Below are positions 13,048 to 24,538 of a DNA stretch of 64,000 bases, piece by piece. The position numbers were made by a program, and so were the translations under genes. Below the pieces are notes generated by a model that saw nothing but the letters and a program-made list of their open reading frames with translations, did no database searches and had not been told where the DNA came from. The stretch is from Orthonyx spaldingii (taxonomy: Eukaryota > Chordata > Aves > Passeriformes > Orthonychidae): contig VZTJ01003855.1 in assembly GCA_013397795.1 (NCBI GenBank), positions 496,522 to 560,521 on the forward strand, written 5' to 3'. The number at the start of each line of letters is the position of its first letter. The first letter of the stretch is position 1.

Positions 13048-15720
13048 CAGGAGAACATTTGCAACAAATTCCCAGTGCAAGCTGAGAAGGAGGCAAGACA
13101 CACTAAAATTGTTTTCTCTTATTCATGCATGACAATTTCAGCTATTCCTTAACGTGCTCTGACCTCTCAGCAGAAATATGAACAGGCCAAACGTGAAATA
13201 ATTATTCTCAGAGCCACCAGTACTTTGCAAGTCAGACTTCCAGACACAGAGGAGACGTCCAGTTTGTGTGACTGTGTTGTTGAGCCTGGGATTGTTTGAG
13301 GAAAGGAGGCATCAGGTGTTGGGAAGGATTATTTTGGGATTTCACAGACACAGGCAGTCATTAACCTATCATACACTCGTTCTAGCTACATGAACAAACA
13401 CTTTGTGCTACTCACCAGTCCCAGATATAGGGTGCAAATTCTTCAATATGTTACAAATTTGGATTTTGAGCTCAGTTTCAGCCTCTGTGCTGGGAACACT
13501 GAATCCACATTATTAATTTCTTCATTATATTACAAGGTTGGATTTCTTTAATTTCTGAAACCAGGAGGAGAGAACAATTATATTGTGACTCCAATATCTG
13601 CACTAAATGTGTTTAGATATATCTTAGGACAATAGACATGTTGTCTACTGTACCTGTTAGGCAAAACATAATCATATCTGGCACTATTTTATAGAAAAAT
13701 AAAATGAATTATCATGGCAGCCATGATTTGGAAGATTCAAAGTATGAATTCTACTTCCAAGGAGCCATTTAACGCTGCCATCCATTCATCACCCATTTCC
13801 CTGACTCAGGTGCCAAGCCTGGAAAAGCACATGGAGTGTGTAATTTGAAATAGATCAATAACCATTGCCCTTGTTATTCATTTCAGAAATTAGTATTATT
13901 GTGGGCATAAGGGCAATCTTTGAGCCATAAGGATGCCTCCTCTTAGCTGTCAGCACTGTCAGTCAAGAGTTGCATCCAGAGTTCCAAACCACATTGGGTG
14001 TAAATGAAACAGAATCAGGCCCCCACATTCCAGCACGGTTGTTTTTAAAGTTTTGCACCAGCACCAATTTTACAGTGCATGGTAAAGGTCAACAGATAAA
14101 ATATTTGGAACTTTTACTCATGAATATATTTAATTTGCTCCTGGAAGTGATTTCGATTACATTTCACAAAATACATAGGCTGCTCCTCGTTTTGCAATTA
14201 AAGATTTCTAATAATACAGTCAAACCTTCTTAATCATTGTTCATTCTAGCATAAAGTAAAGCTTGCTGTGTTTAAAGAGAACCAAGTCATCTTAACAGCA
14301 TCCTTTTTTGTTCCTTTTTATTTTATGAGATTAGAATACTTAATAACCTTTACCATATCTGGCTGCAGTGCAAGTGTGAAGAAGAGCAAAACTGGCACAT
14401 GGATTACATGGCTGGGACAAAACTCACTTCCGTAATTAGCTTTGGTTCTGTCGCTTAGGTTTGCAGAAAAAGGCAAAATTAATGGTTCTTTGCTTAAGAT
14501 TCCCCTGCAGAGCCACATATAATAATAAAGCATGCTTAGAGACAGGCATGTCACATGAATATTTGCCAAAACCATCGATTTATTTTTTCCTTGCTAAAAC
14601 CCCATCACTTTTGAGGAAAATAAAGAGAAATACTCAGTGCTTAATCAGCCATCACTTTAATTGCCAATAATTAAGACACTAAAATAGTCTTGGAACAGTC
14701 ACAGACCCTTACACTCAAAAAACAGAAAAACCCAAGCTAGTCTCAGATTCTCAAAGCCCAGAGTCCAAAGCACCTCCAGAGCTGTGCTGCACAACAGTCT
14801 TGGGACTGACCAGAGAGAATTTACAGACCCCTCCCTAAACCCCTCAAACTGGGCATGGAGTTCTTTTCGAGAGAAGCTTCATTTTCATTAAAAAGAAAAA
14901 TGTGTTCAGGCAAGTTGATGGAGAAATGAACCAATTTGAATGTATTGAAGTTCTTCGCCTTGCTACAGTGCTTTTTAAATGGTGTCTAAACAGTTGGTCA
15001 CAGATTTATTTATGTTTCCGTGTGAAGAAAGAAAATATTGTCATTTTCTATATGGGAAACAGTTTCCCTAATTATTTGGCTCCTTCTTCTACTACATAAA
15101 CAGCAATTTGTACCCCTCTCCTTCAACTGGCTGCAATTAACAGCTACATTGCAATAAGCAGATTATGTTAATTAAAAACTCAAAACTATGTAAACAATGG
15201 GAAAGCTGACTAGCCATTTTCTATTTTTGCCAACTGGGAGGAACACAAGAGAAATTAGTACCAAGCTTAATTTTGCTGTTTATAATTTAACTTATTTGTA
15301 ACAAATTGCAGCATTTAAAAAGTATTTTTAAACAATTAACTGTATTTCTTCACATTATTTGAGCCACATCCCACTTGACAAGTTTACGTCTGTATGAACT
15401 GGGGGGAAAAAACAGTTAAAAAAAAAATCTAAAAAGGTGTTGGGGAACAGATTTGCACATATCATCACCAACGTGGAATATTAAACACCAGTTCCCTACC
15501 ATGCCTGAGTCACACTCACAAAAAGTCACAGCTAAGGACAAAAGTGTAACTTAGTTCTGCTTCTTCGGCAAAAATGTGAGCAGACTCCAGTAATAAATTA
15601 CCAGTAAATAATTACCCAGCTGACACCGATAAATTGTGAAGTTTTCCCATGTTTGCCACAGTTTCGCAGAGTTTTGGGTTTGTCCTTCCCTTTCCAGACC
15701 AGGATTGTTTAAGGAGGGTG
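10111..15720. other. non-coding stretch, no gene seen
   Basis: Unique sequence with T-tracts at 10389-10401 and 11152-11169 and the long one at 13019-13047. A mildly GC-richer patch (about 12470-12670) contains only short frames. About 15100-15300 is AT-rich with homeodomain-like TTAATTAA-type words. None of this supports a gene call. Confidence 0.5.
13019..13047. repeat. poly-T tract
   Basis: About 28 T run directly into TTTCAGGAGAAC. The T-run plus CAG mimics a splice acceptor on the plus strand, but no exon follows that I can support. On the minus strand there is no AATAAA upstream of the A-run, so it does not look like a retroposed tail. Confidence 0.9.
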
Positions 15721-15726
15721 GGAGGC
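15721..15726. repeat. target-site duplication, left copy
   Basis: GGAGGC lies immediately before the TGT that opens the LTR. It is identical to the six bases after the terminal ACA of the same LTR. Confidence 0.85.
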
Positions 15727-15887
15727 TGTAGCAGTGGGCAGACCACTGAGAATCCACTGGTGGTCTGACCATTCATAGCGCTGCTTTGTACCTGTCCCTC
15801 CCCTGTTCACCCAGGACTGGCCAGATGTCACTGGTCAGTCATTTGCCTGTTGGCTCGTCTCTCGCTTTGCCCTCCCCTGACAGAGGG

Positions 15888-15895
15888 CATAAGAG
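15888..15895 (+). promoter_or_regulatory. TATA-like box of the LTR
   Basis: GCATAAGA lies about 160 bp into the LTR and roughly 95 bp before its AATAAA. This is the usual place for the U3 promoter of a short LTR. Whether it is active is unknown. Confidence 0.5.
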
Positions 15896-15985
15896 ATCTG
15901 GGCGAGAGACGAGCTGGACCACTCTTGCCAGGTTCACCATCTCACAGCTTGTTCTATGCACGATCCTTTTCCCTCTGTGAGGGAA

Positions 15986-15991
15986 AATAAA
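15986..15991 (+). terminator. LTR polyadenylation signal AATAAA
   Basis: AATAAA lies in GGGAAAATAAAGAACG, downstream of the TATA-like box. It fixes the LTR orientation as plus and marks the end of the R region. Confidence 0.75.
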
Positions 15992-16142
15992 GAACGCTGA
16001 TATATACGCAAGTGGTCCGTCTGTCTTTACCGGCAAACAGCCGCCACCGTTCCGCCCTGGACCAGAGCTCCTGGGATAAGGAGCTACTGAGGGCTGGACT
16101 TGGTGGTCCAGAGGAGTCCAGAGATGAAACAGCGAAAATACA

Positions 16143-16148
16143 GGAGGC
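16143..16148. repeat. target-site duplication, right copy
   Basis: GGAGGC directly follows the terminal ACA of the LTR and matches the left copy exactly. Confidence 0.85.
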
Positions 16149-16236
16149 AAAGGTGGAACTGTTAAATGTTTGTGTTTGAAGTGCTTCTTTTTGAGCATGG
16201 AATTGTGCTCAATGGACAACTCGTGGGCTTTCTGCC

Positions 16237-16295
16237 CAGAAGCTGGACTTTGATGATTCTTGCAGATCCCTTCCAACTGAGGATGTTCTAGGACA
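16237..16295 (+). mobile_element. CR1 LINE, old 3'-end fragment
   Basis: GAAGCTGGACTTTGATGATT...GATCCCTTCCAACTGAGGATGTTCTAGGA follows the CR1 3'-end pattern: GCTGGACTTGATGATC, then CCCTTCCAAC, then the ATTCTATGA repeat. It is diverged and truncated to about 60 bp. It sits 95 bp after the solo LTR but appears to be a separate insertion. Confidence 0.7.
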
Positions 16296-19200
16296 CCTCT
16301 CCTCACTACACAGAGAAATAGAGGCACAGAGAGGCTGTGTACAGAGAGATTTATTGACTGGGAACTTACCCTTGACCAGGCTTTGGGGAAACAGCAACAG
16401 AATAAGGGACTGCAGCCCTTCTTCGATTTTATGCAGGAAACCCTCCAAGTACTTGAGGGAGACAGACACTCCCTTCCACGGGTTTGCATGGCTGGAGATT
16501 GCTGAGTGGCTACAGGGAGGAGAACACCAGGGAGGGGAGCGGTCATGGCTCCAGCTGAGGTGTGGGACTGTTTCCAGGGGGCTTTTCAAAGACTGTGGAA
16601 AATGCAGATGGCACAGCACATGGAAGGGCTCGTTCAGGCTGGGAGCAGACTCTCAGAGTGACCAACACAAAACCACCAGTTCAGCGCATGGTTTCAATTA
16701 CAGAACCAAACTGCTTTAAGAAATGGGAATGGTCTCAGGAGATGGGAAAGCTGCTGATGGATGCATTATCCACACACAGCCCCTGAGGATGCCACTGATG
16801 CTCAGGGCACAGCAGCGGGAGCAGGGGAGGCTGGAGGAGGGCAGACATTTAGAAGTACTCTCCACATCGCTGGAATCTGCACCTCCTATCTTCGAGTGGT
16901 TTACAGAGAGGCAGAGCACCGGGGAGCTCCACGCATGTGATGTTAGAGCAGACATTTGCTCCGTTTTAAGGGCAGAGCTGATTTCCCATCCCCTGCTCCC
17001 TGTGGAGCCCACGGCCGGCGGGAGGGCGTCTCGGGATAAAAGTGCCGTTGATCATTTCGCTCTCTGCATTTCCACTGTTTTCCTCTCGGAGACGTGAACT
17101 TTAAATGAGCTGCTGTAAAAGCTTCTTGGGGTCAAAATAGAGGAAATCACATCCACCACAGAGACAGGCACTGCAAAAAACCCTAATATGGCCATTATGT
17201 TCAACTCAGCAGTCTTTTCCTGTTGGTAGGGTTTCAATACAAGCTTAGCATCAAGCCAGGCTGTCAACACCAATGAAATCTATTTCTGTGACATTGAAAG
17301 AGCTCTTGACGAGAGTCAATCAGTTTAGGGAATGTGTTTTGTTGGTTTTTTGAGGTTTTTTTTTTAAATAGCTCCTGAAAACAAGACAGGGAAAGAGCTG
17401 GGTTTTAACAAAGTTGCATCTTTTTCTCAGTTCCACAGAGGTGAGGAATATGTACTGAGCAAAGCCATTTATTCTACAAGCAGCACATGTGGTGTTTGAT
17501 GGTAATGGGTGCATTTCAGCCTGACCATTTTCTCACAGTCTCGTTTCTTAGCAGAGTTAACCCTTTAGCCAGGTCTTCTATTTTGGAATTATTGGAAGGG
17601 TTTAGGTCTTATTGTGACTCTGTGTTGACCCAGAAGCAGAGCAGCCCTAGAGCTCCTGGTTAAACAACTGTAGTTTTTATACTATAGCAGGAAGTGTAAT
17701 CCAGCTCCTGCCACCGAGTCCAGGACTCGAGGCCAGAACTCTTTTCAAGCTCAGAAGAATTCACTTTCTGAAGCCTCTTCACCTCGGAATAGGATGATGA
17801 TGAAGATGATGATATTAATATTATTAAGAGTCATTGTAGAAAGCCAAATGGTGGACCATGGGAATATTGCAGCTTCTGACAACAGCTGTGACGGGGATTT
17901 TTTGTTTTCTTACTGAAACACAGCATAGGGAATTACATCGAAACAACTTAAAAGGTGATTTCAGAGTGAGGCACGCAAAAGTCAGTGACAAAAAAACGCC
18001 ATCCATATTTCATTGTCTCTGTGCATGGGAGTTATTGCTGCATTCAATCACCACCCACCGCTTTTCCTTTTGGTCTCCTGACTCAGTGCCTGGAGTGAGA
18101 ATCCTGTTCAGCTGGAACCCAGTCAGCTGTTCCTGCTGCCCAGCCCGCTGAGACACCCTCAGAGCAAGGGCATTCCAGAAGTTCCTCAGGGAGAGCAACG
18201 TTTTCTCGTTTGTGAGAAAGATTTTGTTGGTTTTGAGGCTGGGGATAAAGAAGGGTTGGCAGAGAATCACAACCATTGCTGTTTTCCTCCCACCTCCATT
18301 CCCTGCCCCACCAGGGATGGGGAAATCCAGGGAGATATGCAAAGCTCACCTTCAGTGTGACAGCCCTAAGTGACCAGAATTTTAGCTGACAAGGACATAA
18401 ACTCTTGTAAGTGAAGTGTGTTATTGATTTGTATGCAGCTACAGTGCAGAGATCAGGGGAAGTTCAAGGCTATACGCCGTCGTTAAATTCCTCTCAGATT
18501 AGGGGAAAAAAATCTAATTACTTTCATTGAGGTACACAAAATGAAAAATCTATTTTAGTATTTTGAATTTAAAATTGATCAATTCCTTTGTGCCATTTAC
18601 CTCTTGAACTGATGGAGGCTTTGATACATTGTGTAAAGAACAATTATATTTTAGAATAAATTAAAAGCAAACATATTGTTTGCAAAACTGAACCTCAGAT
18701 ATTCTCTTCTTGTGGGTATTTTAAAATAAATAAAATCAAGATCATGACTCGAAAGGATGCATGAGAGAAAAAAAAATTATTTAAAATGCTCTCATTACTG
18801 TTAATACAGATGACCCAGGAGTGATTCACCCTCAGAGGAATCACCCCTCATTTTATTTTTAGTCATTTTCAGGCTGAGTCCAAGGTTCTTTGCAGCCCCA
18901 GGAAGGTTTGAATGGCCTGATGGTTCAGTTTTGCTCTGCTCATTGGTATTAGCATTTTATCCACCACTTGCCTTATAATCAATGCTTTTAAAATAATATG
19001 CATTCTAAGAAGTATGTAGAAATGAATGAACTCCACTTGATTTTCAGAGTCTTAGGCCTATTTAAAATAATCTCATCTGCTTGATACCAATAAGTCTTGT
19101 TTAGCCCCTCCCTTCCCCCAGACTGACTCAGCATTTGCCCATTGTTGTGGCAGACCTTTCAAACTGTGTTTGATCAGAGATCCTTCCTGCCTGATGTCCT

Positions 19201-19770
19201 GTGCCAGTGACTGACAAGAGTCCTTTGTGAGCAAGCGTTTAAGCAATGAGGTACGGACTCGTTAGGGAGCTGCTGTGCCAAGAAGAGAAATGAACAATAA
19301 ATTAGAATAAAACGGAATTGCATTTGAAACTTGGCTGGAGGATTTTGCATTTGTGAGGACAAAGGACATTTGACAATCTGAGTCATCTTGCAGCTTTGCC
19401 TGTAGCAACTGTCAAATTAGTTCTTAATGCTACAGGGAAGGGGATTGAGTCACAGCATTGCTTAAAGTTAAGAGGCTCATCAGTAAATCACTGGCAATAG
19501 TAACAATTATGAGCTGCACAGTAATATGGCAAAAACACTCTGAATATTATGCTTACAACAGAAAGCCACGAGGTGAACATAATTTTGCTTTCAGATCCCT
19601 GTGCCTTCTCCCAGTAACTACAGCTTTAAATTGGGGTAGACAGAGCAAAAAGAAGCAAATCAATTCAAGATTTCCCAAACTCCATGTCCTCTATGTAATA
19701 AGAAGAAAATCGAGTGCTAAATCTGGATTTAGCAAAGTATAAAAGTGAGGTGAGGAAGAGAAGTGCTTAC
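16296..19770. other. non-coding stretch, no gene seen
   Basis: Open frames here are short and overlap on both strands. A slightly CpG-richer patch lies at about 16990-17060, followed by T-rich and GAT-rich simple sequence. No exon with both splice sites can be defended, including a donor-like GTAAGT on the minus strand at about 16370. Confidence 0.45.
17793..17827. repeat. (GAT)n / ATT-rich simple repeat
   Basis: A short imperfect GAT/GAA trinucleotide run grades into ATTAATATTATTA. Confidence 0.8.
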
Positions 19771-19896
19771 CTGCATATAAATTCCAGATTCGCATGCTTG
19801 TCTGTCATCCCTAAATTTACATTTAGCAGGATCCTGCAGTGCCTCTCCCTCCTCTCAGGCACCTCTGGCTCCATCCCTGCCCTGCAGCAGCTGGCA

Positions 19897-19921
19897 GATG
19901 TGCCCAGATGTGCCCAGATGT
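19897..19921. repeat. 10-bp tandem repeat, about 2.5 copies
   Basis: AGATGTGCCC occurs twice in a row, followed by a third partial copy AGATGTG. Confidence 0.8.
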
Positions 19922-20808
19922 GAGAGTGGCTGCATTCCCACCATCACATGGCTCAGATAACTGGGGAGGTCGTGTGTCCATGCTGGGGATGGGGAAGGGC
20001 TGTGTCACATACACCAGTTCCAGTCCACTCTAAGAGAAAAAACCCCCCAGTTTTCTGTTATTTATATCAGAGAATGATACTGTCTTTCCGTTTTCCTCAC
20101 ACACACAAGAAACTCAGAGTTTTAGACTATTTTGATGCCAGACACATTTAAGTTGTTTGGCAAAGCTCAGTCCCTTTGGAGGATTTGGGTCAGAGGGTGC
20201 CCTGGTGTTCGAAAGGCTCACAGAGAATCATTGGATTTGAGCTCTTTTGAAAAATGCGGTGTATTTTCAGGCCAGCACTTTCACAATCACTTCATGCATC
20301 ATTTTATAGAGTGGTTTTCAATGAAAAAACCACAAAACACGCCCATGTTTTATTTGTAAGATTGAAGATAAGACTGAGCTGATGATCAGCGTAATTTCAT
20401 CCCTTTCAGGAACTCTGCGGGCCTGGCTCAATCTGCTCCATGACATTACAGGGAATCTATTGTGCCAGGCTCTCCACAGCTTTTCAAAGACACAACTGCA
20501 CAATTCTGCCATTTTCAGGCATGAAAGGGGTCAGAGGGGAGCAGAATTAGATATGTTGTGGGAATGGCCTGAGGCACGGTTGCATTGAGGGCTCATCCAG
20601 AGCCCTGGGATCCCTTCCCTCGCCGGCTCTGCCCTTGCAAGTGCTCACACGCCGTAATGAAGTCCTGGGCACTGACAAAGGAAGGATGATGAGTACATCC
20701 ACCACCTGAAGAGTCTCTTAAAAGTGACACCAGAGAAAGAAATTTCCTGAGCTCTGCAAACACCGCACTAGTGAAACTTCCAGTGGGATTGGCTGGGCAA
20801 AATTCATC

Positions 20809-20850
20809 CAAAAAAAACCCAAAAAAACCCCAAAAACCCAAAACCCAAGC
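20809..20850. repeat. A/C-rich low-complexity tract
   Basis: A-runs alternate with CCC or CCCC, of the form (A4-8 C3-4)n. Confidence 0.85.
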
Positions 20851-21014
20851 CCATAAAATCTCACAAGCAAGAAAAGAAATTAACTATTATGTGGACCTCC
20901 GCTGATGCGTATTTTAAAAAAATTATTTCATGTACCCCACTTCCTGCATTGAGCAGAGATGTCTTTCCACTCTCCAAATTCTTTGCCTGGCACACAAAAA
21001 TATGATCAAAAGGG

Positions 21015-21096
21015 GTTTTTTTAATAAGGTTTTTTTTAATATGTATTTAGATTTGGTTTTGTTTTTCTTGGGTTTTTTGTTTGTTTTCTTTTTGTC
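21015..21096. repeat. T/G-rich low-complexity tract
   Basis: Runs of T separated by GG or GGG. Purine residues are almost only G. Confidence 0.75.
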
Positions 21097-21910
21097 TGCG
21101 AGAATATTTGTCTACTTAGAGGCAAAATCTGTAACAAGGTCTGAGAAAATAGCTCATTGCATAGAAGATAATTTCCTGTCTTCAGAAAAAGCCAAAGAGG
21201 TCTAAAATACTGATTTCTGAATACCAACATCCATGCTCAAAAACACCTGCCACCTATGTCCTATGTTGGCAAAGACCTCAAATTCAATCCATGGCCAGGA
21301 ATTTCAGATTTCTGGTCATCTTTTCTGAAAGAATCCCAAAGAACTCAGGTAGTGCTGGTAACTCAACCTGCAAGAGCCAGCAAGGATATAAACCCAAACT
21401 CTAGACATGTGTACATTAAGGAATATCAGCAACAATGTTGAGACAAATCCTGAGAGAAAGGGAAGCATGGATCTAATTTTCTCAACATCTCCCTTTTTTA
21501 TGTGTTTGCAAGGGGAACATTCCCTTTTCTTGGACTTTTTATGTGGATAAATAAGCCAGGGCTCTTCTGCATCTGGAAACAGGTTAAGAACCTGAGAGGA
21601 ACTCAGAAAAAAACCCAACTGAGCAAACAAATAACAAAAAAATCAAAAGAGAAAAAGAGTAATTAAAATAATTTGTTTCTCTTGTACTAAGAGCCCTGAG
21701 GAAAGGAATCAAGCTTTATACACTAGCTTGATGTAGGGCCTCTTCTCTTTCCAGGGAAAATATCAATGAGAAACATCCTGAGGGACAAAAAAAATGGATG
21801 ATCTGAGTTTAATGAAGGTTGACAATGACTATTATTGATGTCCTTATCCCAAATGACAAGAGGTTTAGGAGACTTTTATAGCATATTCACACTGTACTGG
21901 TTCAAATGCT

Positions 21911-21926
21911 CTTTTTTTTTCTTTCC

Positions 21927-21957
<31 letters not shown>
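21911..21957. repeat. poly-T / polypyrimidine tract
   Basis: An interrupted T-run with a few C (21911-21930) passes into about 27 pure T. There is no polyadenylation signal in the minus-strand sequence before it. Confidence 0.9.
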
Positions 21958-21958
<1 letters not shown>

Positions 21959-23318
21959 GTTAATGTACTGTCTGCTTCAGGGGTAGTGTTGGAAAACTTG
22001 ATGTGCAGAATGACATTTGTCACCTTTTGTTCCCCAGCTCAGAGCACGTTCTTCCCGTTAGATACCCTTCAAACTGCATAACAGCTGCATTAACACGAAT
22101 TATTCTCTGCCCATCAATTTGAATTTCAGGATGAAAAACAAAGGCAAACCTCAAGTGGAAGAAGAACATTTCAAGAATAATTTCTGCCCTACCCTTCTCC
22201 TACCTGCTTACTTTTACAAGAATGTGAATTCAGATGCTAGAATTCAAGAAAAATGGGGAGTATTTCCACACCAACATGATGCAGATTGTAAAATGATATA
22301 AAATACTATTTAAAACACATCATCAATTTAGATTGTACAAACTCACTAAACACTTATAAGGAAGATAAGAAACTGGGGAAATAAAACATTTTCACCTGCA
22401 AGCATTGAGTCCTCAAGAGGTCATCTCCCAAAAAGTCATCTCCCAAAAGTTGGCTCGGTTGACTCAGATGAAATCCACCCACACTGCCCCTGCAATCCTG
22501 TCCCGAAAACACACAAGTGTGTGGCTGTTCCTTACGAACAATACTTGCCATATGTAAAACCCAGATTACAACTACAGTCACTCACTCTGAAATTTTGTCA
22601 CTTTTCTGACATCAACGTTATTAAAAACCATTTTGAAATATTCCTAACTCCTCCAGATGCCAAGCCTTTAAAATTAATGCTCAAAACACAATGTCAAGCT
22701 TTTTATCTACAACTAGGCACATTGCAAATGTTTTCTTAAAAAGGGAATAATCCCACAATTCCTGGAACTCAAATATAAACTTGTAGTAGGTTTGCACACC
22801 CAGGTAACACTGCAGTGGTGTGCAGTGGAACATATTCATAAGTCATCAGGAGTGTCTGAAAGTAGAAGCTCTCCAGCTCATTAGTATTAAAGACTGGAAA
22901 ATGAGATTTTATTAAACAAATTTATCTTTGCATAAACCAAATTCTGCCTCTGCACTGCCTATGACAGGCAGCTTCAATCATCTTTAAGACACAAAGTTCT
23001 CCCTCATTCTATTTTTCATTTTAATAACAAAACTGTTGCTGCAAAAGAAACAAACTCTAATCAAGAAGAGAAATAAGAGTGCAAAATGAGTACAATGAAA
23101 ATTTTTGGCTTTCATACATATTTTTGGTCAATACCAAGACCTACACTTGCACCTGGAGAAGACCAGAATGTTACTGTTTATTTTAAAGTGAAGGCTCGTT
23201 AAGGTTAAAATGTGCAGATCAGAAACTGTCTGCATCATAAAACATTGACCAAGTTAAACACACGCACACCTCAGGTTGGACACCTTCCAGAAATAATTCC
23301 TTTCCACGCAAAACATTT

Positions 23319-23343
23319 TTTAGGTCTTTTTTAAAGACCTAAA
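23319..23343. repeat. perfect 11-bp inverted repeat (hairpin)
   Basis: TTTAGGTCTTT is followed by a 3-nt TTT loop and the exact reverse complement AAAGACCTAAA. It is a short, perfect stem-loop without surrounding transposon features. Confidence 0.8.
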
Positions 23344-24302
23344 GGGGGAGCACTCAAAATGTCTCTGAGAATCTCGTGGCAGAGATACATCTTGGGAAAC
23401 AGCTGTGAAACACTCCACGCTATTTATCCAAGCTGAAAACCACTTTAAAAAAGAAACCCCCAGTCATTTGCTCATTGTGAAGGGTTCCTTGTGCTAAGGT
23501 TCCAGAGCCTGTTTGCCCTAAAATGAGTTTTCCTAGCAATGCCTGGCTACAGAGATTCCTTTAGAAAACTGAAGAGCAGGACAAATGTGTGAAATGACCG
23601 CAGGGAGCAAAGAACTGTAGAACCTTTAGGTAATCCAAATTCCACTAATTCAAACAAAACCATCACCTGCAAAATGAGTTTTCTTCATTCTTACAGACCA
23701 TCATGACTAAACTTTTAAGCAAAGAATGAGGGAGAGAAGAGGGGTGGAGCAAGGAAAAAAATTGGCCAGGCAATAAATTGGTCTGTTAATTTAGTACTTA
23801 ACATATCCCACCTTGTCTTTAGGTTGCAAAAAGCTTTTCATTGATCCTTGTCTATTGCACTTCACCTATGTTTTTAAGGGTGGTGCTGTACCCATTTCCC
23901 AGCAAATTTGTGCCATGTTACAGAGTGACCATCCAGTTCAGCATCTCAATACCAAGTTTGCAGCATGCTTAGGCAAGAAATCCAAAAAACCAATTGTCTG
24001 ATGCAGTTCTTTATTTCCACTAAAGCTTTACAGAAATTGCAGTCAGTGTGGAAGTAGCCAAGAGTTATGAACTGTCAGCATGCTGAGAGGAAAGTAAACA
24101 ATGTAAAAGTGAAGCCAGCATTTGAGTCTCACAGCGTGGTACAGTGCTGTAATGGTTTAAATCATAAGCCAAATGATTGTTATTACAGAGATAGTGAATG
24201 CCATGCTTACAGAAAAATTGTGCATGTTAAAAGTGACTGCTATTAAAAAAATAAGTCTCACGGGGGAAGGGACCTCAAGCCAGTACACAGACAAAATGCA
24301 TT

Positions 24303-24307
<5 letters not shown>

Positions 24308-24358
<51 letters not shown>

Positions 24359-24396
24359 ACAAAAAAAGGAAGGCGTGTAAAAAAAAAAAAAAAAAG
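24308..24396. repeat. long poly-A tract
   Basis: About 49 uninterrupted A (24308-24356) are followed by GGAC and A-rich sequence with a second run of about 17 A. The sequence upstream has no AATAAA, so retroposition is not supported. Polymerase-slippage expansion is more likely. Lysine-rich frames across it are artefacts. Confidence 0.92.
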
Positions 24397-24517
24397 AAAA
24401 GAAGCAGGACAGAAAAGGGAAGTCTTGTCTAATTACCAGACTCAGCTATCATTCATAATACTCTTTATTACTGGGAGAAGGCGGGAAGAGACAGATACCA
24501 GATACAAGGGCAGTGCA

Positions 24518-24538
24518 CTCATTTATTTATTTATTTTA
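24518..24538. repeat. (ATTT)n microsatellite, short
   Basis: About four and a half ATTT units. Confidence 0.85.

Larger units (their letters stand above)
15727..16142 (+). mobile_element. solo LTR of an endogenous retrovirus (416 bp, 6-bp target duplication)
   Basis: Seen: the element begins TGT and ends ACA. It is flanked by perfect 6-bp direct repeats GGAGGC. Inside, on the plus strand, are a TATA-like GCATAAGA (15888-15895) and an AATAAA polyadenylation signal (15986-15991) in the expected order. It has many more CpG dinucleotides than its surroundings, as relatively young LTRs do. No internal retroviral sequence adjoins it, so it is a solo LTR left by LTR-LTR recombination. Known: 6-bp duplications are typical of class II (ERVK, betaretrovirus-like) elements, which are active in bird genomes. 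The class assignment is an inference and the family name is not determined. The long minus-strand open frame that crosses it (to 16546) is antisense to the LTR and not a gene. Confidence 0.88.

Noticed and set aside
13019..13060. T-tract plus CAG as a splice acceptor
   Set aside because: No open exon with a donor follows. The tract is a homopolymer expansion.
15839..16546. 235-codon minus-strand open frame, the longest in the window
   Set aside because: It runs antisense through the solo LTR and a CR1 fragment. Its codons have no protein-family resemblance and the LTR signals on the other strand explain the sequence.
24250..24285. GGAAGGGACCTCAAG segment as a further CR1 fragment
   Set aside because: Only about 15 bp resemble CR1 and neither the terminal repeat nor the neighbouring CR1 words are present.
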